Source of the DNA: Phytoseiulus persimilis
Lineage: Eukaryota; Arthropoda; Arachnida; Mesostigmata; Phytoseiidae
Assembly: GCA_037576195.1 (NCBI GenBank)
Contig: CM075104.1
Span: 3,540,775 to 3,604,774 of the forward strand
Length of the DNA stretch: 64,000 nt
Direction of reading: 5' to 3'
Under the pieces are notes generated by a model that did no database searches, had not been told where the DNA came from, and saw only the letters and a program-made list of their open reading frames with translations. This document shows positions 12,501 to 23,402 of this stretch, in pieces. A program made the translations under genes and the position numbers. How positions within the stretch are numbered: position 1 is the stretch's first letter; the number at the start of each line of letters is the position of its first letter.

Positions 12501-13490
12501 GCTCGGCGGCCGTCATTTGTTTTCTTTCGAGCCGCCATTTTAGTGCTTTGTCTGTTCTGTGAGTGTCTGTTGGGCGTTCGGTTCCTGTCGGGCTGTCTGG
12601 CTGAAGCGTTCCGGGAGCGTAACGTAGATTAGCGTGAGTTCTTTCCGTTTGGCGCGCTCTGACTGGCTCGTTTGTCTTGTGGATGAATTTTTGCGTTCCT
12701 CAAACGACTCCGTCCTCCAAGCGAGCGGGGGAAAGCCGAGAGCATAGAGAGGCGGCCGGACTGCAGGTCATTCTGTGTTCGGCAAATGCTTTCAGTTCTG
12801 AGTCTGTTACCTCTTCTGTTTTTCTCATCTTCTCGCAGCGGTGACGGTTGTCCACTGCCTTCCAGCAATTCGAACGGCAGGCACGCGAAAGACGAATTAG
12901 ACCTCGAGATTCTGGGAGGCCCTCTTGTTCCCGAGCCACTCAGCGGCGTTCGAGGTCCCCCGGATCCCTCTTCCGAAACGTTCGTTCTGTCTGCCAGATC
13001 GAGATTCCAGGGATTGCGATAGTTTATCTCGGCCGCCTCTCTTCCGTGATCCTCTCCTCTTCCCTATGAATGCCTCTATTCTTCCCGTTTTTTATGGAAG
13101 AGCTCGACCGACGACCGCCGGTTCGCGAACATTATCGGCTCGGCAGAAGAGCCTTAACGATGGCCGTCGACCGAGCACTCGGGGGAGCCGTATAAAACAC
13201 TTATTGTTATATCACATTTTATTAGCTGCACTTTCTGTCTCGCTATATCGAACTACGTGTTCTGGCGTAACCGCCACGGTCACCGTCGGATAGCAGCGAA
13301 CTGGGTCACATGTTGTGCAGAGCTCGGCGTAAGTTTCGCAGATTGAGGTCTCGCACCCGCGCTCGCGCGAATAATCTGCGAGCCGAACACCGGGACTTGC
13401 TTTTGCGCTCTGGCCTCTGATGATCTGTAGCTCGGGTCTTGGGAGCTCCCGTGACTCCATCAATCGCATCTCTTTTCAATTGTTGCCTCA
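9579..13490. other. Intergenic DNA with a poly-C tract; no gene recognised
   Basis: No frame here shows a recognisable domain. A run of 12 C residues lies at 10938-10949. A short frame at 12786 starts with a hydrophobic, leader-like stretch, but a splice acceptor (TTCTCGCAG) falls just inside it and no matching downstream exon was found. A GC-rich zone at 12.5-13.3 kb could be promoter DNA of an unseen gene. Confidence 0.4.
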
Positions 13491-13787
13491 GGTCGAGCGA
13501 CGCCAAGTTACCCAAGAGCTATACTTTCAAGCTTCTCGGTTACAGTTTCGAGCACGGGAGGCAAAGAACGATGCGCTTTGTCCGAACGAATTCCCTTCGC
13601 ATCAGTCTTCCTTCCCCCGAAGTCAAAGCTGATGGCAGCCAAATGGAATAATTGTGAGTTTGTGAGAACAGTAGCGGTATCGAACGTAGCATTAGAACAA
13701 TCTATGCGGATTATCGATGATACGGGATTTCCTGCGTGTCGACGAATCACCAACCGCTGCGGGTCCTCCGCACATGGGTTCACGTAG

Positions 13788-13991
13788 TTTCCCCCACGGA
13801 GTCGGAGGCCGTGCAGTCGACGGCCCAAGACCCGCTGGCTCCCGATGGTGATGAATTTCCGTCGCATCAAGAGACAGGCATTCCCCTGGGCGGCGCCCCC
13901 CGGATTCGAGGGAAATGAGTTTACCCTCCGTGTCGACGGCTCGCTCCTCAACAAACAGGGTCAAAAGATCAAGACCCATCGATTCATCTGA
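13788..13991 (+). CDS. Possible terminal coding exon of an unknown protein
   Basis: After an acceptor-like CACGTAG the + strand stays open for 67 codons to a TGA. The later part, starting at the tandem Met (PMVMNF) and running through a FEGNEF segment to an IKTHRFI C-terminus, reads like ordinary protein and not like random translation. About 150 bases upstream, after TTGCCTCAG (ending 13491), another open stretch runs 13494-13651 on the same strand, but no donor joins the two convincingly. The segment ends about 50 bases before a foldback element. I cannot name a family. It could be an exon fragment, a pseudogene or chance. Confidence 0.25.
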   Translation, partial: FPPRSRRPCSRRPKTRWLPMVMNFRRIKRQAFPWAAPPGFEGNEFTLRVDGSLLNKQGQKIKTHRFI

Positions 13992-14624
13992 AGCAGAGAG
14001 GCCTGCAAGTCTCTTAGTGGAGAAAGGCCTGGTCAAAAAGGGTCTCGGCACTCTTGGTCTTGGGTCGGGGACTCGAATGAGATATATTGTGTCGGATATA
14101 CCATCCCAAGAGAACACTTTCTGTCCAGTCGGCGGGCTCCTAGCTGCCTTGTTTTTTTTATAGCATGAGACATCATCTGGACCTATGAGAACCGAGCGAG
14201 ATTTGGAAACTTGAAATGCTCATATCTCCGCTGTCTGAACGAGTTCAGAGCTCACAAAGTGGGTTTTTGAAAGTTCTGAATACAGCCTTCCGATGCGTCC
14301 TTCAGTGTTTTTCCACGATCGATTTGAATACCTTCCAAATGACCAACTTCGAAGTGAATGTTTCTAACCCACTTCCAGGAGCTTGACCACTTCCTAGTTC
14401 GTCTAATATTATGCTCCCCTTTAGTGCGAGCACTATGCGATAAACAGATCGAAAAAATATTTGGGGGTCAAGGTTAAAAAACTGAAAAACTGTCGTTGGT
14501 CACCCTGAATTCGCCGAATTTCATGCAGAAACTCCAGAATATTTGATGGTTGAACGCCCCGAGCCAGAGAATATCATATTCTGAGCCGTGGAACACACAG
14601 AATCAGCCGCCCAGACCCCCAAAA

Positions 14625-14835
14625 GTTTGGTCAGATCGATCCCGAGATTACCCGCCCAAACCTCCAAAAGTTTGGTCAGATCGATCCCGAAATTACCCGC
14701 CCAGACTGGAGGTCTGGGTATGGTCAGATTGGCCCCGGAATCACTCCTCCAGACTTGCGAAAAGTATGGTCAGACTGTTTACGGAATCACCCCTCCAGAC
14801 TTGGAATGTAATAGTCAGATTGGTCTCGAAATCAT
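14625..14835 (+). repeat. Tandem ~45-bp units, left arm of the foldback
   Basis: About five units, each with a TGGTCAGATnG core followed by CCCGnAATnACCCGCCCAGAC-like sequence, start near 14628, 14673, 14718, 14766 and 14813. The first two are nearly identical, while later ones are diverged and alternate CGATCCC with TGGCCCC variants. They are the inner part of the left inverted arm. Confidence 0.8.
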
Positions 14836-15049
14836 GCGCAGCATGCCAGCTTGAGTTGGAACGGTCCTGAAGTCAACAGGAGTAAATCCTCACGCGTCAG
14901 GCCCGGGAAGTGGGTTAGGCCGGTGGCCTTGATCTGTTGGAGTCGTGAGTTCATAGTCCTCCACCCTCCGGCTTCAACCCCCGCTCCGAGGGTGTTCTGT
15001 AGATCGTTGCGCCGCTCCATGTATTCAACGATCTTTCAGAAGCTGGAGA

Positions 15050-15290
15050 GGTGATTCCGGGACCAATCTGACCATACTTTTAAAAAGCTGTAGGGGTGAT
15101 TCCGGAACCAGTCTGACCATACTTTTCACAAGCTGGAGGGCCGATTCCGGGATCGATCTGACCATACTTTTCCATACACCATACCCAAGTCTGGAGGGGT
15201 GATTCTGGGGCCAATCTGACCATGCCCAGACCCCAAGTCTGGGCGGGTTATTCCGGGATCGATCTGACCAAACTTCTGGGGGTCCAGAAG
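15050..15290 (-). repeat. Tandem ~45-bp units, right arm of the foldback
   Basis: The complementary set: units containing ATCTGACCATAC or ATCTGACCAAAC repeat at about 45-base intervals from 15065 to 15275. Their order is inverted relative to the left arm, so the arms share an array that predates the inverted duplication or was copied between arms. Confidence 0.8.
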
Positions 15291-18200
15291 GCTGATTCCG
15301 TTGGTTCCACGGCTCAGAATATGATCTTCTCCGGCTCGGGTTCTCCACCATCAAATATTCCGGAGTTTATGCACGAGATTCGATGAATGCAGGGTGACCA
15401 ACGACAGTTTTTCAGTTTTTTAACCTTGACCCCCCGAATATTTTTCCGATCTGTTTACCGCGTTGTGATCGCACTAAGGGGGAGCATAATATGACACAAA
15501 CTAGGAAGTGGTCGAACTCCAGGAAGTGGGTTAGAAACATTCACTTTGAAGTTGGTCATTTTGAAGGTATTCAGATTGATCGTGGAAAATCTGAAGTACG
15601 CGTCGGAAAGCTGGATTCACGAGCTTTCCAAAACCCACTTCATGAGCTCTGAACTCCTTCAGATAATGGGGATATGAGCATTTTACGTTTTCAAATCGCG
15701 CTCGGATTTCATCGGTCCAGAAGATGTTTTATGTTATAGTAAAAAAAAAACAGGCAGCTAGGAGCCCGCCGACTGGACAGGAAGTGTTCTCTTGGGATGG
15801 GGTATCCAACACAATATATCTCATTCGAATCCCTGACCCAAGGCCAAAAGTGCCCAGGAACTGTCGAGACCCATTCAAGTGGGTCTCAACATACATTCCC
15901 CTCCGAACTGCCATTGCGGATTGGAGAAACGTGTAGAGACGCCAATATTGTCTCGTGAGCTTGGGGAGTTATTTCGTTATGGGGAGGGCATGTGGTGGCA
16001 GAACGCTGTTCAGTGCATCCTACGGCAAATGAATCCACCCCTTGATTTCCCGATTGACGTTTGGCGCGTGCGGCGCCCAGCGGAAATTCTATCAAATGTC
16101 AAGCGGAACGAGAATCTAATGATGACCTCCGTTACGTGTCAAGAGAGCTTCTCCTTCCATGTGGAAGCAGGGACGTATGTGAGACGCGGCTTTCGCTACT
16201 TCAGCCTGAAGTGCAGAATTCATCGGATTCTAGTATTCATGATAAGACCAATTGAGACTTCCAATCCTCCTCCACAATGGATTCCTCGTGATTAGGGGAT
16301 CTTTTTGGATTCCCGGATCTCATTATTTTACAAATCCACGTTGGAGAGCAATACATATTGGTTGAAACAACCTTGAAGAGATTGCGAATGATTTCCCCCT
16401 CCACAAAAGCCCCCCCAGTGGCTCGTTTTAGTGGACATTCGAGAAAAAGGGACTGTTCTCATATCTATCCGCTGCCATCAGGGACTGCCTTAATAGAGAA
16501 GTCTCCTCCCAGTTCGAAATCTGATGACTCCCCGTCCCGAATCGAATCTGTGAATCGATTTCGATGGAACAAGTTGTAGCGAATTCGTGAGACAATATTC
16601 CGGAATCCTTGCGTGCGGCGGCACTTCCGAAAACGGCGAAGTTTGTTCCTCGAGATGAGGAAGATTCATGAGGGAGACTCGAGTTATATCCCATTCCTTC
16701 GCTCGAACTCCAGGGATCCACAGTGCGAAGGGGCCGTCGAGCCATATCTTCGCTTTCCGGCGTTCGGGTCCGCTGACCGGTAGGAGTGAGCGATCTGGCT
16801 AATCAAACAGTGAACGTATACTAAACAGCGGAAGGGTCAAAATTTCGGAAGCATTCTAGAAGGAAGTCCCGTTGCGTCATAGGAGACGGAACTCCTTCTC
16901 ATCTGTTTCCTGGGAGCCTTATTTCCTATCCGACACATTCTCAACTGAGCATCAGGAGCTGCAGTGCCCGGAAGTCTAGACGCTACGACTTGAGGAGAAG
17001 CCTGGGCGCCTCACGTGGAGAACGCGTTCATCCCCGGCTCGTTAAGCCCTGAAGTTTCCACCGCGGATTCTTGAGTTTCAGTTCTATTAGAAGATGCACA
17101 GAGCGGAATTTTGCGGAATCCAGCAAACCCCTTGAACTCCTCAGATCTGCAGCGATTCGGATTTTCCAGTCCTGTACAACATCGAGATCAGTGGCTCCAT
17201 TGCCCCAGAGATTGATTGGAACTAAAGCTTGGCTGATTCAGACCCAACCTCTACCTCCAATGTTCATATTTGGAGGTGAGATGCCTCTTCGATTTTGCTG
17301 TTTTCTTTCGTGTCTTTTTTGGGGCGCATGAATGATAGGAAAATATGACACAGAACTTTCCACCAGGTGCCTCGACGAGGATAGCTTCAAAAGTCTCTGT
17401 GGGAAGTCTCTGACTATATTGAGCATGATTTCCTGGCGATCGAGCGAACAAACCGATCCCCCTCGGAAAGCCAAGAAATTAGCTCTTCGAGAAACATCCG
17501 TTCATGGGTCGACCCACGCCTACCCATCGCTAACATATGTCGATTTGAAGATCGGGAATTCCTCTTGTATCCCAACAAGGGCGCACTAATCCGCCACCAC
17601 ATTCCCAGAGGACAGTAAAAGCGGGTTTCCTGTGTAGCCGTTCCGCTATGATAGCGTCAACTCGATCCGTAGAAGATATTTGTTGAGCGAGCGGTTCTTC
17701 GGATTACTTGTGGCTTGCGGATGAAACGGATTTCTCTGCGACAGTTGCGAAAGATCCGATGTATTGGGATCACGTGCATGCATATCTCAACCAACCCGGC
17801 GGTCCCTTGGGCTGACTTCCGGGAGATTTCACGTCCTCTATCGGGTGGTCTGTTGGCCAGATGGCTGCTCTAATACGGATTCCCGTTGATACCCTCAAGA
17901 GTATATTTCGCGCGCAGACTACACATCGGTCCATACTTTGGTGACTTCATTCAGCCGACTATCTTGCGTGGCTTGAACCCGATCCTGAAAGCTCATAACT
18001 CCAAGAGCCTCGGGAGTTCACCCTCTTGAGCTCGAATCGTCAAATATCCTCCCCAGATATCGTTCCGTTTCTCCAGCAACCTTTCATTCCTATCAACAAC
18101 AATTTCCATTCGCAACGAGCGCTGCCAGGGCTTTCATGGCGGAAGGGGAGCGTGAATACGAATACTGGAAAGTCCGGACTACTCGCAGTTTATTAGGAGT

Positions 18201-21200
18201 AGCATGTCGGCAGATGTAGGGAATGGGCTCTCCAAATGCCGCGGGCGCTGAAGTCGTATCATCACAGAGCCACCAGCGGCGGCATTCCCAGTCGACGAAC
18301 AGGCACGGAATCAAGCCCGGGAGGCTCTTTTGAGAGAATCTGTTTTCGGAGAGATTGAAAATCGCACTCCGCTGACAAACTTCCGCGATTAGGCCGGAAG
18401 ACACCCGAGTTCCGATGCAGCACTTCGATGAGCAGATTTCACAACTCGCTTCAATGTGAGAACGAGTCTGGATCGACTCCGATGACCTCACCGATTTCGT
18501 TCAACGGAGCGAGTGAACAAATGAAGAGTTTTCTAGGAGGTTCTCCTCTGGGCCGGTGACGACCAGACGGGCGGGAACCGCAGGGCGTCGCGGGTTGCAG
18601 ATCTCGCCGGCGGGAATCTCTTCCCCAATCAGTATTCGACTGCATCTTTCGAGGTCTGAATGGAGCTCGACGTTTCTGGTTGTGTATTCCGCAGTTCGAT
18701 TAACTGCTTAGCGTTACAAAGGCCGCCAAATACCAAAGAAATGAACGCCACCAGCTGACGATCGGGCGAGCGCAGAGCAAGTGTCCAGCCGGGCGGTTCA
18801 GCCGACTCAAGTTGGGAGCCGTTGGCGTTTTGCACATTGCACAATAGAGATCTGTGCTCTCTCGCCATCGTCGGCTGAACTCGGCGGCCCTCCTCTTCCT
18901 CCTGATTCCCTCCGTTTAGCCCCTCCCGTCGTCCTCCTCATCCCACGATCCCTTCCGCCTCAAGCTCCGGGGACAAAGGCGGTCATCTTCACCATTATAC
19001 AGGTTGTTGAGATTCGGCCATCTCTGCACCAAATGACTCCACTGACCGAACGGCTCTTGACAACGGCGGCGAGCAAGGGAGCGGCGGAAGCGGAGTGGCA
19101 ACCGTGGCTTCTGCTCACAACGGCGACATGAGGCGCTCTTTGGTCACAATGGAACAAAGGAGCCGAAAATTTCGTCTGGCTCCCGTCTAAATTGCCTCCG
19201 ACTGCAGGGAGCTAATTTTCGTCTATTTACTCAGTCCGCCTTGAGGAGCGAGGAATAGAGCGAGTTTTCCTTCCCACGAATCCGATCTGAGGGAATCCGA
19301 GTCCGTCATGGAGATCAGAAGAGCCCGTTGATTGAACTGTGGACGAACTGCACTGTCGAGGAACTTTGAAAACCAGGTTATGAGGACGCTGTCGCTGCGG
19401 AACATTCGGCGCTCTCGCCTGGATGAGGATTGCGTATCCCAGATCAACGAGAGGTAACCGTTCCATTGTGGGTACTGCAACCGAGAAGAACGCGTTCGAC
19501 CGGATTGATCATGCGCTCCCCTCTTGAATACGCATCGACCCGATCACGTTCAGCTGCTTCCATAACCACGCCGCTCCCGGATTCGAACTCCAGCTCCATC
19601 TCTCGCTACCTTTCCGCAAGATCGTCCTGGTGCACCACCGGAGAAGGTCAACTAGCCAGACGAGGTGCGTCAAGGAACACTCTCCGCGCATGATGAGGAA
19701 GTCAATTGGGTAAACCCGCGAGATAGATCAATATGAAACGGACGAGACCTCATCTGCAGTTTACAGCCCGATGTCCAGGAAATGAACCCTCCCTGGAGCA
19801 CAAATGCTGTGAGTTGAACCTCGGTCGCGCTGAGCATTCAGGCCTAGTCGGGTCTTGAGCGCTCTGCTGGCTTTCACCTTTGTCATGGCAGTCTAGTACC
19901 CCTGGGGCTCAGCTACGGGGCTTCATTGGAGAGATTTGCTTTCGGATTCAACACAGCATCAGGACCCAAGTTGTACCGCTGAAACTCGCTCAGAGTACCG
20001 TGGACAAGAGATTTATTTTTTCAAGCCTGCGTGAATAGTCGGAGTGATCGACAACCAGGTCGTCGCGAGCAGCTGAAGCCGAAAAGCGCCGCGGGCATAC
20101 ATGCAGCGAACTGTGCCTTTGGACAGACCTGTGTCGTGTATGACATTTTCATGTCAATGTTCATGGGAGATCCTTTGCCTTGAAAAGCCTGAAACGAGAC
20201 GCGCATTTCGCTATTTCATCCGACCACCTGGGCGCACATATACATTAGCTAGGTGATGCCAGTGTCTTCATCTTATATCTCAGTGATGGATTTCTAATTG
20301 TCGTCTCTCTCGAAGAAGACTCAGATGAGTAGCTCCAGAATTGTCCCTAGGGTCATGGCGAGTAAATGTTTCCTCGTCATATTTCCATTGTTTCCGAAGG
20401 CTGAGCTTTCGAATATCGTGAGTTGAGCCTGTTGAGGTCGTTGTTAGCAATGTTGTTCGGGGTACTCGACGATTCAGTCCATCGAAGGGAAAGGGATGCT
20501 CTCAGGGATGCTTGGGGTAAGGTTCCGGTACTCTTTTTCCTTGCTGTCCGCATGTTGCCGTCCGGCTTATTTCAGGCCGCGCACAGACTTCGCGCGACTC
20601 TCGAAAGAAGCTCGCAGACAGAACGTTCACTCAGATTCTTCGGTTCGATTCTCCATTTGATAACAAACATTTTTCGGAACTTACGTGAATCTTAGAGGGG
20701 AAAGTTGGGCTTTGGTTTGGGTTGAGTTCCCACTGAATCTTCTCTTCATTATCTGGAGCTCAGTCATGAACCGAGTCAAACACAGCTGTGGGCGAGCAAT
20801 ACCGCCACAGGCGAGAGAAACGCAGAGCTGACGATGAGCACAGATGTAAAGGGGACAATTATCGAGCTTCTTGATTTGGTTCCGGCACGTATGACTCCTC
20901 TCCGTTTCGTTGGAACTTCAGTCGACGACATCAGTCGAGATTCACTCAAACAGATCACCTCCCTCTTTCCAATATTCTGATACTGTTCGATGGGGCATAG
21001 GAATTCAAGCTTTCCAGCCCGAATCTTCTTCGCTCACATTTTCTGACTGTGGTAAGACCATCTCGAACGCGAAAGAGGAGGCGGATCTACAACAGGAGCG
21101 AAACGTTGGAAAAGACCCTGCTCAAGGCGTGCCAGATGCTTTTCCCTCCCTGTGCAGCCTTCTAGTAGGTGTTTCGTCCTCGGACGATGCTACAATGAAT

Positions 21201-22014
21201 TTGCGAGTTTCTCATTCGCGACCAGAAAAGTCAGGCAGCATCTTGGTCAGCTGACCGAGCGCAATGCGAAGTGAATAGAACGACAACGCTCCACTCAATC
21301 TCTGGGCACTGTCAGCTCAGACAGACGCTGTCCAACCTCTGGGGTCTTGTGAACTGTTGACCGTGCAGACCCCTATGGACCGCTTCGCTGAACGTTCTCA
21401 AATTAAGCTTCCAGATTGAGGAGGCTCTTGAATAGCGAATCATAGTATCTGTTCCTTGTGTAGTCCATTTTACTCGTTGCGCTTTCTGGTTCGAGACGAT
21501 CTCCGTGAATCACGGCTCTGAAGAGCAAATTCAGGGAGAGAAAGGTTTCCAAGTTGGACCGATCTACATCCTAAAACGCAGCCATGGATGAGAAAGTCTG
21601 ATTTCTGTCTGGCTCGAGCCGACTTCGGAGAAACTCCCGGTCATTCCGGAGCAGTCGTCCGAGATGACTTGATGAGAGACTTGATGGGCTACTATGGGAT
21701 CGCATTTCATCCGCAGATCATTAGAATCCCATGGCGGACATGCACCGGACACCGCTGCTTCAGACGATCTTGGAATCAGAAAACTGTCATAAAACCAATT
21801 CCTACCAAGAAAACATACATATTCTCTGCCAACAGCGGTTCTGACCGGTGTCCGCTACTATAGCAAATACGCAGCTGATTTCACCCGCAACTAGAACGCA
21901 GGCACTTGACAATCGTCTCACGTATCCTTGCTGCTAGTGGTGGCGATGGCTGTGGTGTTTGAGGTGGCAAGGAGAGTGGGTTCGGGGGCAGGAGAGGAGC
22001 GGAGCGGTTTCTGA

Positions 22015-22026
22015 GGGGGGGGGGGG
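22015..22026 (+). repeat. Homopolymer run of 12 G
   Basis: Twelve consecutive G residues within a purine-rich strand (about 21980-22060). Such runs are length-unstable and error-prone in assemblies. Confidence 0.9.
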
Positions 22027-23354
22027 CAAGGTAGCGAGTGGGCAAGTGAGGGAAAGCTAGCCATGAAACCGTTTCTCGTTTGCAAGTCATTCGTACGAAA
22101 GCAGACGACCTCGGTGTCCCTATCGTGTGCAGATCCTCTTCACATGCCCAGCACGTTCTCTAAATGCCGCGCGTGGGCGCCATGGGGCTTGGAGCAGGGT
22201 CGGTGGGCGTTGTATGCAGTCAGAGCATGGATAGAACGCAGGGAAACTCCACAACTCCAGGTCGGCACCGATGCCGCTGGGTTCCTTCGCTGTGACCTTC
22301 GTTTTCACATTCTAGCACATTGCTCCACAAGACACAGTTAGGACCTTCGGAGTATCGAATCTTGACAGCCCCGGTCGCGATTCGGCGAGTCGCTCACCTC
22401 TATCGAAGAACCACACGTTTCTCATTCGCAGCTCTCCCGAGAATTCAGATCAGTTGTTCTCAATCTCTCTTTCCAGAGAACCGTCCATTCCCGCCCGCCA
22501 TCCAGAGAGCATTCCTAGGGCATGATCAGGAGCGAAACGTTGCGAGGAGTCATCGTCGGCGCACTCCGCGGGAAGAATCGCTGTAGGAAGCAATGCCCTG
22601 ATTCCTTTCACTGTCGGGCATGCCTGACAAATATTCGGACTGAGAAGTAGAGCGTGCCCGGTGAACATTTCATCTCGTCGCATTGGTTGCTCATCTATGA
22701 GAGATTCGCCGGTAAACAGAGCATACCCAACCAATAGAGGAAACTCGGTTCGTATTCAGGAATCCCTTGAGTTTGACTGACATGCAGATGAGTCTTCGTC
22801 ACGCACCAACACTTCGTAAACTCTCCCCCTGTTATTTGTTCGTGAAATTATAAACAACATAATCTCTCTCAATGACCGAACCTAGCAAGAGACAATGAGC
22901 TGCCATCTGCTGACAGTGAGATCCTGCTCTCCTGGATTCCTAATCGTTCGTAGGGATGGAGATGCTCCGCGCAAGAAATACCGTCAGTGCTGCGAATGGC
23001 TCTGTGGGATTCGCAGACCATGTCTCATCCAAACCGCCGACCTTGGAAGTTGATTGTATTCCTGTCTGCACAGTGCCCATGGCAAAGGGGTCAAAATCGT
23101 CGTCGCGCATCCATAGAGAGAGCGGTCCCACACCGGACAGGGATCAGTCTCTGGAGACGTTTAACGGATAGCATCTCGATGACAAGTCATCCGGGGATCG
23201 CCGGAGCATACTCCCCAAGTCGCGGATTTCTAGAAAGCACGGGCCACTACCGGAGGGACAACCGAAAAACGTGGTGTCAAGTTTCGGAAGAGACATTGGA
23301 TGGGAAGGGACCAAGCCATGCAGAGGTTTTCAACCTGCTGTTTGGAAGCTGCGA

Positions 23355-23402
23355 AAAATCGCGATGGGTTGACCTCGGAAAATCGCGGTGGATTAACCTC
23401 GG
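23355..23402 (+). repeat. Two-copy 24-bp tandem repeat
   Basis: Two adjacent 24-base units, 23355-23378 and 23379-23402, both start AAAATCGCG and end ACCTCGG and differ at three positions. In the one long + frame they encode a repeated Gly-Leu-Thr-Ser segment, but I do not think that frame is a gene. Confidence 0.75.

Larger units (their letters stand above)
14041..15872. mobile_element. 1.8-kb foldback element with long diverged inverted arms
   Basis: About 0.8 kb of left arm (14041-~14835) reappears as reverse complement on the right (~15050-15872). Matching landmarks include GGCACTCTTGG/GGGCACTTTTGG at the tips, the ATGAGATATATTGTGT block, the CCAGTCGGCGGGCTCCTAG block, and the TTCAGAGCTCA..AAGTGGGTTTT block. 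By eye the arms are roughly 80-85% identical with small indels. The arms end in several ~45-bp units containing TGGTCAGAT and face each other across a ~210-base spacer. The tips may extend to GGTCTC/GAGACC, where the right side has about 9 extra bases. I could not identify a target duplication. No transposase frame is present; the same short frame reads through both tips only because they are copies. Confidence 0.85.

Noticed and set aside
12786..13022. Short secreted protein starting MLSVLSLLPLLFF
   Set aside because: A splice acceptor falls inside the leader codons, the rest is low-information Pro/Ser sequence and no second exon was found.
14041..14163. Conserved short protein encoded at both tips of the foldback
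   Set aside because: The two frames match only because the DNA arms are inverted copies; differences are not biased to silent sites as far as I can see.
19560..19640. tRNA-like box B (GAGTTCGAATCC on the minus strand)
   Set aside because: No box A at the right distance and no acceptor or anticodon stems could be formed.
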